A stretch of 64,000 nt of DNA from Methanobrevibacter millerae (lineage in GTDB: Archaea > Methanobacteriota > Methanobacteria > Methanobacteriales > Methanobacteriaceae): NCBI RefSeq assembly GCF_900103415.1, contig NZ_FMXB01000002.1:1-64000 (forward strand), written 5' to 3'. A program made the position numbers and the translations under genes. The notes under the pieces are model-generated. The model made no database searches. It saw nothing but the letters and a program-made list of their open reading frames with translations, and was not told where the DNA came from. Shown piece after piece: positions 18,122-25,822 of the stretch (within the stretch, counting starts at the first letter, position 1; each line of letters opens with the position of its first letter).

Positions 18122-18838
18122 ATGAAAAGAATTGTTGTAGGAATGGGCAAGAACAAAAATATTGTAAAAGCGTGCAATATTTTTGAGAAAAATAATGAAA
18201 ATGTTAAAATTGAACAGGTGGATAATGACCAGGATTTGGTAAAAGCCATATTAAATGACAATATTGATGCCGTGATAAGGGGATCGCTTCCGGCATCGGA
18301 TGTCATGAAGGAGCTTAAAAAGAGCTATCCTGACATTTCAAGAGCCACATACATCAACGGAGATGGAGCGGAATTCCTATTGACTCCAGTTGGAATCGAT
18401 GAAGGCAAAACCCTTGAAGACAAGTTAAAGATTGCCAAAAACTGCGGTGAATTCTTTAAAAAACAGTCAAAGACTCCGAAAATATGCGTCATGGCCTGCG
18501 GGCGCAAGGGAGATTACGGAAGAAGTCCTGAAATATCCAAATCCATTGACGACAGCGAAGAGCTTGCAAAAATGATTAAGGAAAACACTGATTTTGAAGT
18601 CGTCAATCACTACATTCTGATTGAACAAGCCATAAAGGATAAATGCAACATTATAATAGCTCCTGACGGAATTATAGGAAACATTATCTTTAGGACATTG
18701 GTTTTGGTTGATTCCTGGCCGAGCTGCGGAGCAGTAACATTCGGAATTGATAGCATTTACATCGACACCAGCAGAGACCAAAACACCGAGGGATATTTAA
18801 GAAGCCTAAAATTGGCATACAATTTAGCGAATATTTAA
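18122..18838 (+). CDS. mtxX: Methanogenesis marker protein 4 (MtxX)
   Basis: A 238-aa protein of the MtxX/methanogenesis marker 4 family, found in methanogens and related to the phosphate acetyl/butyryl-transferase fold. It shows the family features VIRGSLPASDVM (about residues 51-62), RATYINGDGAEFLLTPVGID (about 75-94, given here as two blocks) and CVMACGRKGDYGRSPEI (about 122-138). No membrane segment is visible. Earlier proposals link the family to methyltransferase reactions by gene context, but the activity is unproven. ATG 18122 is the first start in frame, preceded by TATA-like AT-rich sequence and no clear SD. It is followed 49 nt later by the cis-prenyltransferase gene, perhaps co-transcribed. 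Confidence 0.85.
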   Translation: MKRIVVGMGKNKNIVKACNIFEKNNENVKIEQVDNDQDLVKAILNDNIDAVIRGSLPASDVMKELKKSYPDISRATYINGDGAEFLLTPVGIDEGKTLEDKLKIAKNCGEFFKKQSKTPKICVMACGRKGDYGRSPEISKSIDDSEELAKMIKENTDFEVVNHYILIEQAIKDKCNIIIAPDGIIGNIIFRTLVLVDSWPSCGAVTFGIDSIYIDTSRDQNTEGYLRSLKLAYNLANI

Positions 18839-18887
18839 GAATAAAAAATTACAAATATTAATATACTAATAATTTCGGGTAATGATA

Positions 18888-19652
18888 ATGGGAGAAAATA
18901 TAATCTATAGAATCTATGATTGGTACATATCCAGGAATCTGGATCCGGACAAAATGCCAAAACATGTTGCTATCATCATGGACGGCAACAGAAGATACGC
19001 AAAGCTCCATGGAGAAATTGATGTCCTTAAGGGACATGAATACGGAGCAGACACACTGGAGAAGGTACTGGACTGGAGTATTGAACTGGGAATAGAAATC
19101 GTTACCGCTTACGCATTTTCAACAGAAAACTTCAACCGTTCAAAACACGAAGTCGACGGGCTGATGCAGCTTTTCATCAAAAACTTTAAAAAACTGGTCG
19201 ATCATGAAAAGATTCACAAGAACGAAGTTAAGGTTCAGGTTGTCGGAAGGGTCGAACTGCTTCCCGAAGAGGTAAAGCAGGCGATTTTTGATGCTGAAAA
19301 GGCAACGGAAAAATACAACAAGAGAGTGCTGAATCTAGCTATCGGATATGACGGAAGACTGGAAATCATAGATTCATTCAAAAAGATAATTAAAGAAGTC
19401 CAGGATGGAAAGATTACCATTGACGACGTTGATGAGGAACTGGTAAGCAAAAACCTCTACACCGGAGGAATCGACGATCCTAACCTCATCATAAGGACAA
19501 GCGGAGAAGAGCGTTTAAGCGGATTTTTATTATGGCAATCATCATACTCAGAACTCTATTTCTGTGAAACGTTATGGCCGGAACTTAGAAAAGTCGACTT
19601 TTTAAGAGCCATCAGGTCATATCAGGCAAGAGAACGTAGATTCGGTGTATAA
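18888..19652 (+). CDS. uppS: Cis-prenyltransferase (polyprenyl diphosphate synthase)
   Basis: Extends farnesyl or geranylgeranyl diphosphate with isopentenyl diphosphate in cis to make the C50-C60 polyprenyl carriers. These are needed for N-glycosylation and pseudomurein precursors. The catalytic block [14 protein letters not shown] (about residues 21-34) with its Asp, the FSTENF/W-type block (about 78-83) and the C-terminal [20 protein letters not shown] (about 202-221) are all present. Length is about 254 aa, normal for the family. I chose ATG 18888 because GGG at 18877-18879 is 8 nt upstream; an ATG at 18882 is also possible. tatD follows after 2 nt, so the two are translationally linked. 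Confidence 0.93.
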   Translation: MGENIIYRIYDWYISRNLDPDKMPKHVAIIMDGNRRYAKLHGEIDVLKGHEYGADTLEKVLDWSIELGIEIVTAYAFSTENFNRSKHEVDGLMQLFIKNFKKLVDHEKIHKNEVKVQVVGRVELLPEEVKQAIFDAEKATEKYNKRVLNLAIGYDGRLEIIDSFKKIIKEVQDGKITIDDVDEELVSKNLYTGGIDDPNLIIRTSGEERLSGFLLWQSSYSELYFCETLWPELRKVDFLRAIRSYQARERRFGV

Positions 19653-19654
19653 AA

Positions 19655-20416
19655 ATGATAGATACTCACTGCCACATTGATTTTGAAGAGTACGATGAAG
19701 ACAGAGACCAGATTATAAAAAGAGCCGAAGAGGTTTTGGATGCTGTTGTAGTTTCAGGAATAGGGTATGAAAGCAACAGAGGCGTTTTAGACTTATGCTC
19801 CAAATATGAAAATTTCATATATCCCTCTTTAGGTTACCATCCGGTTTCATCACAGAACTGCACTGAAGAAGAGCTTAAGCTCACCCACCAAGACATCATC
19901 GAAAACAGAGACAATATAGTTGCAATCGGCGAAGTAGGAATGGATTACTTTTACGTCAAGGACAAGGCCCTTCGTGAAAAGCAAAGGGAAATCTTTCAAA
20001 CATTCATTGAACTTGCCGACGAGTATAAAATCCCATTACTGATGCACGTTCGTGACTGCGAGAAAAAGGCCTTGAATATGGTTCTTGAATACGAAAACAT
20101 TCCATACGTGGTTTTTCACTGCTTCAGCGGAAGCAAGAAAACCGCAAAAAGAATAATTCAAAACGACAATTACTTCATGAGCTTTTCCACGATGCTTTGC
20201 TACTCAACACAGCATCAGGAACTGATTAAAAACATTCCTCTTGACAACATCCTGACTGAAACCGACAGTCCCTATCTTGCCATGACCAAAGAGGAGAGAA
20301 ATGAACCTGCAAACGTCGTTAATGCAGTTAAAAAAATAGCTGAAATTCAAAATGAGGATGTTGAAACCGTTGACAGTATTACCACCGCCAACGCCCGCAG
20401 AATTTTCAAAATCTAG
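19655..20416 (+). CDS. tatD: TatD family metal-dependent DNase
   Basis: A TIM-barrel phosphoesterase of the amidohydrolase superfamily. TatD proteins act as Mg-dependent 3'-5' exonucleases on DNA and RNA. Metal ligands are visible: DTHCHIDF (residues 3-10), GEVGMDYF (about 89-96), LLMHVRD (about 126-132), FHCFSGS (about 152-158) and the final TETDSPYL (about 202-209). At 253 aa it is the normal length. ATG 19655 is placed 2 nt after uppS with GGTG in the end of uppS as SD. Its stop overlaps by 4 nt the convergent small gene at 20413-20781. Confidence 0.92.
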   Translation: MIDTHCHIDFEEYDEDRDQIIKRAEEVLDAVVVSGIGYESNRGVLDLCSKYENFIYPSLGYHPVSSQNCTEEELKLTHQDIIENRDNIVAIGEVGMDYFYVKDKALREKQREIFQTFIELADEYKIPLLMHVRDCEKKALNMVLEYENIPYVVFHCFSGSKKTAKRIIQNDNYFMSFSTMLCYSTQHQELIKNIPLDNILTETDSPYLAMTKEERNEPANVVNAVKKIAEIQNEDVETVDSITTANARRIFKI

Positions 20417-20781
20417 TAATGATATGAAAATACCAGATTCTGCAATATTTCACCTTTATCCTCAACTGCCTCAATAACCAGTTCGAATTTATCGAAATCC
20501 CTTTTAATCAAGTCTATTTTTTCATATTCAAGAATTGAATCGTTAAGATAAACCGTGAACTGATTGTTTTCAAGTTTGACTTCCTTTCTTGAAAAGAGCT
20601 TAAAGGCATAGGTGAATAATTCGATTCGAAATATCAAATCATCCCTGTCGCCCTTACCGTTAACGATAAAGTCAATCAGGTCCCTTTGAAGAATCTCGCC
20701 CTCATCGCCGGTGTCGACCTTAAGGGCTTCCATTTCCTTCAGTTCTTCCATTAATTTAGCCTTTTCGTCTTCAGAATACAT
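20413..20781 (-). CDS. Conserved hypothetical protein, 122 aa
   Basis: I do not recognise this protein. It is acidic and soluble, with a helical first third (MYSEDEKAKLMEELKEMEALK) and then alternating strands, rich in Glu, Asp and Lys with no cysteines, membrane segment or signal peptide. The end (ILQNLVFSYHY) is hydrophobic-aromatic and probably part of a beta sheet. The ATG at 20779-20781 follows directly on the stop of the carboxymuconolactone decarboxylase-like gene (20782), so the two are translationally coupled. The stop overlaps the convergent tatD by 4 nt. The context suggests a partner of the CMD-like protein, without further evidence. Confidence 0.7.
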   Translation of the reverse strand: MYSEDEKAKLMEELKEMEALKVDTGDEGEILQRDLIDFIVNGKGDRDDLIFRIELFTYAFKLFSRKEVKLENNQFTVYLNDSILEYEKIDLIKRDFDKFELVIEAVEDKGEILQNLVFSYHY

Positions 20782-21165
20782 TTATTCCACCGGAAGCAAT
20801 CCTTTTTCTTTGAAAACTTCCTTGGCAGCCATTACGCCATTGATTGCCTTTGGAAATCCTGCATAGGCTGTCATCTGCATTATTATCTCAACGATTTCAC
20901 GGGGAGTGTTTCCAACCGCCAGAGCAGCATTAATGTGATCTTTTAGCTGGGGAATCGTTCCAAGGGTTGTGAGGGCCGCAACGGTACACAGTTCACGGGT
21001 TTTCAAATCAACCTCTTTTCTCGTGTAAATTTCCGAATATGGAAATTCAACAATGAACCTGCCCAAATCAGGAGCTATATCCTCCAGTTCCTTAAAAATC
21101 TCTTCAATGGTATCTTCATTCGTAATTCTTAAAATACTCATTCCTTTCTCGTACCTGTCTTCCAT
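20782..21165 (-). CDS. Carboxymuconolactone decarboxylase family protein
   Basis: A 127-aa all-helical protein of the CMD/AhpD-like family. The segment [30 protein letters not shown] (about residues 57-86, quoted in part) with the following [18 protein letters not shown] is typical of gamma-carboxymuconolactone decarboxylase-like proteins. The CxxC redox pair of AhpD-type peroxidase helpers is absent, only one cysteine being visible in this region, so a thiol peroxidase role is unlikely. In methanogens these proteins have no settled function. The gene is first of a two-gene unit with the downstream 122-aa protein. ATG 21165 is preceded by GGTGATAAT, a good SD. Confidence 0.85.
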   Translation of the reverse strand: MEDRYEKGMSILRITNEDTIEEIFKELEDIAPDLGRFIVEFPYSEIYTRKEVDLKTRELCTVAALTTLGTIPQLKDHINAALAVGNTPREIVEIIMQMTAYAGFPKAINGVMAAKEVFKEKGLLPVE

Positions 21166-21192
21166 ATTATCACCATTAATTAATATTATATC

Positions 21193-21693
21193 TTAAATCC
21201 ACTTAACATTTGCTGTTGTGAAAACATAATGGGGCGAGAATACAGGATTATATAATTTGTTTGTTGATTTTGAAGTCTCGAATGTCTGGGCAAGTGATTT
21301 TCTCAAATTATAGTTAATCCTGTCCCCGATGGAGTCCAGTTCCTTTTTATCGAAATCCTTGGACGCATGCGCATAAACCTTAAACTGTATCTTGGTCTTT
21401 TCAAATTTCGAATCATATCCCATATCCGTATATGAGATGTTGACTATTTCAACGCTTGATGGAATCAGGAGCATATAATCCGATTCGGAATAATCCCTGT
21501 AGGTATCAGACGGATAGATTGCGCCTGCCGTGTAGAGGCTTCCCTCGTTAACGCCGTTTCTTGCGGCTGCCATGGCCACCGTCAGTTCGTTTTCCCCTGC
21601 AATGAATGAAAGCGAAAGCAGTATGATTACTACCAGAACGCCCACAAGCAGTAAAAGCTCTGCACTTGCCTGTCCTTTATTTTCCTTTATCAT
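21193..21693 (-). CDS. Class III signal peptide prepilin-like protein
   Basis: A 166-aa protein starting with a short basic leader, then GQASAELLLLVGVLVVIILL (from residue 7). This fits the archaeal class III signal Q-x-S-x-E-x-x-x-L, cut by EppA before the glutamine and followed by one hydrophobic helix that forms the pilus core. The remaining 130 residues are a beta-rich head with no cysteines. It overlaps the upstream prepilin-like gene by 4 nt. An EppA-type peptidase and a further prepilin lie at 60.7-62 kb of this window. It is likely a pilus or surface-filament subunit, one of several minor or major pilins. Confidence 0.85.
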   Translation of the reverse strand: MIKENKGQASAELLLLVGVLVVIILLSLSFIAGENELTVAMAAARNGVNEGSLYTAGAIYPSDTYRDYSESDYMLLIPSSVEIVNISYTDMGYDSKFEKTKIQFKVYAHASKDFDKKELDSIGDRINYNLRKSLAQTFETSKSTNKLYNPVFSPHYVFTTANVKWI

Positions 21694-22085
21694 GTTATCA
21701 AAATCTTTCCTTCCTGTGTTTTTTCAATATCATATATGTGGCCGGGATACATTTTATAAGTAGAATAAGGGTCAATGAAAGGAACATAACTTTCTCCTTT
21801 TTTACCATCATATTCTATTGTTAGCCTGTTTTTTTCAAGCACTATAACGTAGTATTCGCCAGTATCAGGTAACTTTATGGATTTGGAATAAAACTCACCA
21901 TGTGAATCAACCTCATTTATCGCATTTGAAACACTGTCTAAAATCAGCCTGTGATTCAGGTTCGATTCCACATTGAGACTTGAATTGATAGCATTGCCTG
22001 AATAAACAAGTAATGCAGTGGCCATAATTAATATAATAAATACTGAAAATAAAAATTCAACTGAAATAAAACCTTTATTATCCAT
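21690..22085 (-). CDS. Prepilin-like membrane protein
   Basis: A 131-aa protein with a charged leader (MDNKG) and then FISVEFLFSVFIILIMATAL, a prepilin-like helix with the S-x-E-F core but without the usual glutamine at the class III cleavage site (G-F instead of G-Q). The rest is a small soluble domain. It is first of a two-gene unit with the prepilin at 21193-21693 (4-nt overlap). Whether EppA cuts it is uncertain; a minor pilin or assembly partner is the likely role. Promoter sequence should lie in the 22086-22181 gap shared with the divergent cbiF gene. Confidence 0.7.
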   Translation of the reverse strand: MDNKGFISVEFLFSVFIILIMATALLVYSGNAINSSLNVESNLNHRLILDSVSNAINEVDSHGEFYSKSIKLPDTGEYYVIVLEKNRLTIEYDGKKGESYVPFIDPYSTYKMYPGHIYDIEKTQEGKILIT

Positions 22086-22181
22086 GATTTTAGATTATCT
22101 TGACAGTTAATATAGTTAACCCATTTTTAAAAGCAATATTGCACTCAAAGAGTAATTTTCAAAGAACTGGTAAAAATAAAT

Positions 22182-22958
22182 ATGAGTTGGAATAAAATAA
22201 TATTTATGACATCTAAAGTTATTTTTATTGGAGCAGGTCCCGGAGACCCTGACTTAATAACTGTCAAAGGAAGGAAAGTGATTGAAAAGGCAGACGTAAT
22301 CATTTACGCAGGTTCTCTAGTAAACAAAGACGTGCTGGCTCCAAGAAAAGAAGAATGCGAAGTCCACAATAGCGCTTATTTAAATCTTGAAGAAACGATT
22401 GACATCATGGCAAAGGCAATTGATGAAGGAAAGCTCGTTGCGCGCGTTCATACCGGAGACCCAGCAATTTACGGAGCTATAGGTGAGCAAATCAGGGAAT
22501 TGAAAAAGCTGGATATCGAATATGACATCATTCCCGGCGTAAGCTCCCTTTTCGGTACCGCCAGCGTACTCGAAGCCGAACTGACAATACCTGAAGTCTC
22601 ACAAAGCGTCATCATCACACGCCCCGCAGGAAGAACTCCCAAAAAGGAACTTGAAAGCATCAGAAGCTTTTCCAAGCATCAGGCAACAATGTGCATATTC
22701 CTTGGAATATCCATGATTGACAAGGTTGTCGATGAACTTCTTGAAGGATACACCGAAGACACCCCTGTGGCGGTTGTGAAAAAGGCAACTTGGCCAGATC
22801 AGGAAATAATCAGAGGAACCTTAAAGGATATTGCAGGCAAAGTTAAAGATGCCAATATAACGAAGACTGCAATGATTGTGGTGGGAGATGTATTGGACCC
22901 AGGTGATTTTACACCATCCAAGCTATATGACGCCAACTTCAAACATGAATATCGTTAG
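22182..22958 (+). CDS. cbiF: Cobalt-precorrin-4 C11-methyltransferase
   Basis: SAM-dependent methyltransferase of the anaerobic cobalamin pathway, acting on cobalt-precorrin-4 at C11. The methanogen needs corrinoid for MtrA. The tetrapyrrole methylase motifs are clear: VIFIGAGPGDPDLITVKG (about residues 14-31), VARVHTGDPAIYGAI (about 87-101), IIPGVSSLFGTASVLE (about 116-131), and ITRPAGRTP (about 147-155), the block that separates CbiF/CobM from its relatives. Length is about 250 aa as usual. The listed ATG gives an eight-residue extension over ATG 22206; neither has a strong SD. No other cobalamin genes adjoin it. Confidence 0.92.
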   Translation: MSWNKIIFMTSKVIFIGAGPGDPDLITVKGRKVIEKADVIIYAGSLVNKDVLAPRKEECEVHNSAYLNLEETIDIMAKAIDEGKLVARVHTGDPAIYGAIGEQIRELKKLDIEYDIIPGVSSLFGTASVLEAELTIPEVSQSVIITRPAGRTPKKELESIRSFSKHQATMCIFLGISMIDKVVDELLEGYTEDTPVAVVKKATWPDQEIIRGTLKDIAGKVKDANITKTAMIVVGDVLDPGDFTPSKLYDANFKHEYR

Positions 22959-23030
22959 ATTTTTTTATCCCGAATGGTAACTTTCGGGAAACTTACTTTT
23001 TTATATACCTTTTCACCAATAATATTAATC

Positions 23031-24110
23031 ATGAAAGACTTATTCGATAACTGTAAATTTGGAGATTTGAATCTCAACAGCCGTATCGTGAGAACGGGAC
23101 TGTGGGAATCTGAAAGGGAACAGCCGGGCAATTTCACGCCGGAAATCTACAACCGTTACGAAAACATAGCAGCCAGCGGCGTTGGCTTAATAATAACAGA
23201 ATTAATATCACTATATCCAAGAGACATATTTTCAAAATACTCACATACAACACATTTCAAGCAGTTTGTCCGTGAAGCAAAGGACCTCACCGATCTGGTG
23301 CATCTTTATGACGTTCCGATATTCGCTCAGCTGGGTTTTGTGCAGTTCAACAAGCATGCTGAGCAGAACATGCGCGTTGAAGACGTATCCATCGAGGATA
23401 TCCGGAAAATCCAGACCGATTTCATCATCGCCTGTCAAAAGATAGATTATGCAGGTTTTGACGGTGTTCAGATAGCTTTGGGCAACTATTATTTCCTGAC
23501 AAGGTTTATAAGCCCATACTTCAACAAAAGAAAAGACAAGTATGGTGGAAATACACTGAATCGCCTGCGAATCGTTCTGGAAATGATTAAGGTAATTAAA
23601 GAAACCACAAAGCTGCACGTTAACTGCAGGCTGAATGCCTTTGACATACAGGCAGGCGGAATGACCATGGACGATACAGTTGAAATAGCCAAGCTATTGG
23701 AAAAGTTCGGTGCCGACAGCCTTCAGATTACAAGGCCACGCTCTCCACAATACTTTTCAAAGGAAAACATTGACAGAACTCCTCCGGAATTCGTTTCAAG
23801 AAAAATCAAAAAGATAAATCCTCTGATTGGGGAATGTGAGAAAATCATTGACAATGTTGACATTCCAGTCATTTTAGGCGGCGGGGTCAACAGCAAATCA
23901 CAAATCAACCACATACTGAACAATTCAAAAATCGATTTCGTTTCAATGCAGAGGCCCTTTGTGGCTGATCCAAGCTTTTTGATTGAATGGCAGATGGAAG
24001 ATGACGGTGAAAGCAAATGCAAAATGTGCAATAACTGCTACTGGAAAAAAACAAGCACGTGCCACATCAACAGGCCTGCGACGTGGGACGTTTCTAGTAC
24101 TGATTTTTAA
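23031..24110 (+). CDS. Old-yellow-enzyme family flavin oxidoreductase
   Basis: TIM-barrel FMN protein of the NADH:flavin oxidoreductase/OYE family, reducing an unknown activated alkene or similar substrate. The N-terminal block LNSRIVRTGLWESE (about residues 14-27), the barrel strand FDGVQIALGNYYFLTRFISP (about 143-162), DKYGGNTLNRLRIVLE and the FMN phosphate region VILGGGVNS are visible. The C-terminus keeps CKMCNNCYWKKTSTC (about 335-349), a possible 4Fe-4S site as in the 2,4-dienoyl-CoA reductase branch, but the protein stops there at about 359 aa without the usual second flavin domain. I set the start at ATG 23031, matching family N-termini; 22974 would add 19 unlikely residues. The 3' end overlaps convergent metE by 17 nt. 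Confidence 0.85.
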   Translation: MKDLFDNCKFGDLNLNSRIVRTGLWESEREQPGNFTPEIYNRYENIAASGVGLIITELISLYPRDIFSKYSHTTHFKQFVREAKDLTDLVHLYDVPIFAQLGFVQFNKHAEQNMRVEDVSIEDIRKIQTDFIIACQKIDYAGFDGVQIALGNYYFLTRFISPYFNKRKDKYGGNTLNRLRIVLEMIKVIKETTKLHVNCRLNAFDIQAGGMTMDDTVEIAKLLEKFGADSLQITRPRSPQYFSKENIDRTPPEFVSRKIKKINPLIGECEKIIDNVDIPVILGGGVNSKSQINHILNNSKIDFVSMQRPFVADPSFLIEWQMEDDGESKCKMCNNCYWKKTSTCHINRPATWDVSSTDF

Positions 24111-25035
24111 TATCGTTCATTAACTTCAATTTGTCAAAGGCAACATCCATCGGAGCCCTTCTAAGTCCACAGTCCGGATCAAGAAGGATATTGTCCTCTC
24201 CGATGATTTCAACACCTTCGGCTATCAGCTTTTCGGTGTCTTCTCGTGAATCAACAATGTTTTTTGAAGAGTCAAGACATCCGAATCCTATTTTCTTGCC
24301 TTTGAACAAATCAATATTCTTTTTCAATATGTCCAGGTTGACGTTGTTTCCGGCAAATTCAAAGTCTAAAATATCAACGTCAAAATTGGCAATGTCCTTG
24401 TAAGCTCCGTCAAGGGTTCCGCAGACATGCATGGCCAGAGGAATGCTTAAATCATCACGAAGAATGCCAATGGCTTCGCGAGCCACTTTCATGTTTACCA
24501 TGCCCGTTGATAAAAACGGCTCATCCACCTGAATGTAAACGGGATCGACTTTCTTTTCAATGGCTTTGACCTCTTCTTTAAGGCTGTGAGCCAAATCTAT
24601 TATTGCATCATCCTTATTTTTATAAAAAGCAGTAATCCTAGAAGAATGAACTATTGTGGAAGGGCCAGTAATGATTCCCTTGATTCCCTTTCCTTCAGGA
24701 ATGTCTCCATTGTAATACTCCTTAATCAGGCTTTTTGCATAAAGCAAATCCTTTACGGAGATTTCGCCGGTTGGCTTTTTGATTTTGGATATAATAAATG
24801 AATTTCCCTCTTCAATCTTGAATCCGGGAATGTATTTTGAAAAGCTTGAAACCATGTCTCCCCTGACCTGACCGTCAGAGATTATATCGACGCCAGCGTC
24901 AAGCTGGGAGTATACCGCCTGGCGGATTGCGCCCTTAAATGGGTCATATGAACCTAGAACCTTAAGCAACTTATCTTTGGTATTGGAAGCCTCTTTAGTT
25001 TCAACAGGAAAACTTCCGACGACTGTTGAACGCAT
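24094..25035 (-). CDS. metE: MetE-like methionine synthase, archaeal short form
   Basis: Transfers a methyl group to homocysteine to make methionine. The archaeal short enzymes (about 310 aa) match only the C-terminal catalytic half of bacterial MetE and take methyl from methylcobalamin or a corrinoid protein. This one is 313 aa. Visible features: VVGSFPVE (residues 4-11), DAGVDIISDGQ (about 46-56), YIQVDEPFLS (about 168-177) and the zinc ligands in MHVCGTLDG (about 204-212) and DPDCGLRR (about 289-296). It is last in an operon with a membrane protein, DUF1890 and DUF1894 (8 nt after DUF1894). The arrangement hints that these methanogen-only proteins assist methyl transfer. Confidence 0.9.
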   Translation of the reverse strand: MRSTVVGSFPVETKEASNTKDKLLKVLGSYDPFKGAIRQAVYSQLDAGVDIISDGQVRGDMVSSFSKYIPGFKIEEGNSFIISKIKKPTGEISVKDLLYAKSLIKEYYNGDIPEGKGIKGIITGPSTIVHSSRITAFYKNKDDAIIDLAHSLKEEVKAIEKKVDPVYIQVDEPFLSTGMVNMKVAREAIGILRDDLSIPLAMHVCGTLDGAYKDIANFDVDILDFEFAGNNVNLDILKKNIDLFKGKKIGFGCLDSSKNIVDSREDTEKLIAEGVEIIGEDNILLDPDCGLRRAPMDVAFDKLKLMNDIKNQY

Positions 25036-25043
25036 AAAATCAC

Positions 25044-25349
25044 TTATTTTGTATTTAGTTTTCTTATATTATTGATTTCCTCTTCATCAATTGGAAGTTC
25101 GACAACTGAAGTACCGTGACATGGCTTTGTGTATGGAATGAAAACTGTTCCTTTCTTTTCGTCAATTCCGATTGGAATTGGAGGGATTCCGATTACCCGA
25201 ACGCCAAGTACCTGATCACCTGGCTTGACATAAACGACTTCCTCAGCCTTGAAACGAATAATCATTGCACAGTCCTTAAATCCAGCCCTTGCGGCGTGAA
25301 TTTCATAATTGTCAGATTGCTGAAGGTATGTATCTAAACAGAATGACAT
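25044..25349 (-). CDS. DUF1894 family methanogen-specific protein
   Basis: A 101-aa protein of the DUF1894 family, found essentially only in methanogens. The family-like segments are CLDTYLQQSDNYEI at the start, KAEEVVYVKPGDQVLGVRVI (about residues 34-53), GIPPIPIGIDEKKG (about 54-67) and PYTKPCHGTSVVELP (about 72-86), which holds one conserved cysteine. Most of it is beta strands; no membrane segment. It follows the DUF1890 gene by 1 nt and precedes the MetE-like gene by 8 nt. Function is unknown. The family assignment rests on memory of its conserved blocks. Confidence 0.75.
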   Translation of the reverse strand: MSFCLDTYLQQSDNYEIHAARAGFKDCAMIIRFKAEEVVYVKPGDQVLGVRVIGIPPIPIGIDEKKGTVFIPYTKPCHGTSVVELPIDEEEINNIRKLNTK

Positions 25350-25350
25350 C

Positions 25351-25809
25351 TTAATCCAGCTCCTTTAATGCCTTATCAAAATTAATCTTAATTGGGGAAG
25401 GATTGTGGAATGCTCTTACAGCATAAATCTTGGCCTTGCTTCCGCTTTCCTCAATCATTTCAACGAATTCACCAACCAAATCAAGATCCCTTTCAAATAC
25501 CAGGGCGATTGACTTGGTGTCAAGTATCTGGTCGAATGTTACGAAAAATGCTGCTGCGGCATCCTTGTGGACAAATCCTACAAGTAAATCATAATCGCCG
25601 GGACTGACTTCGCCCAAAGTCCTTTCCAAATCCACCAGATTGAGATTGTAATAACCTTCAGGGTCTGAAATCTTAACAAGCTTTGAAGCTGCAGGATTAG
25701 CAGCTATAGTAACGTCATAACCTAAATTTGATAATTTACTAAATGCATAAACTGCCATTGGAGTTTGAGATGGAGTTTCAGGACATCCCAATAAAATTAA
25801 AGCTTTCAT
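25351..25809 (-). CDS. DUF1890 family methanogen-specific protein
   Basis: A 152-aa Rossmann-like protein of the DUF1890 family of methanogens. It begins MKALILLGCPETPSQTPMAV, with a cysteine at residue 9 typical of the family, then IAANPAASKLVKISDPEGYY (about residues 36-55). LVGFVHKDAAAAFFVTFDQ lies about 76-94, followed by an alternating strand-helix pattern. It is cytoplasmic. It is 13 nt after the membrane protein gene and 1 nt before DUF1894, in the operon that ends in the MetE-like gene. The reaction is unknown; the nucleotide-binding-like fold and cysteine are suggestive only. Confidence 0.75.
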   Translation of the reverse strand: MKALILLGCPETPSQTPMAVYAFSKLSNLGYDVTIAANPAASKLVKISDPEGYYNLNLVDLERTLGEVSPGDYDLLVGFVHKDAAAAFFVTFDQILDTKSIALVFERDLDLVGEFVEMIEESGSKAKIYAVRAFHNPSPIKINFDKALKELD

Positions 25810-25822
25810 AATATTAACTCTC

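Noticed and set aside
23031-24110. Full-length 2,4-dienoyl-CoA reductase-type enzyme
   Set aside because: The protein ends right after the Cys-rich segment and lacks the second FAD/NAD domains of that class.
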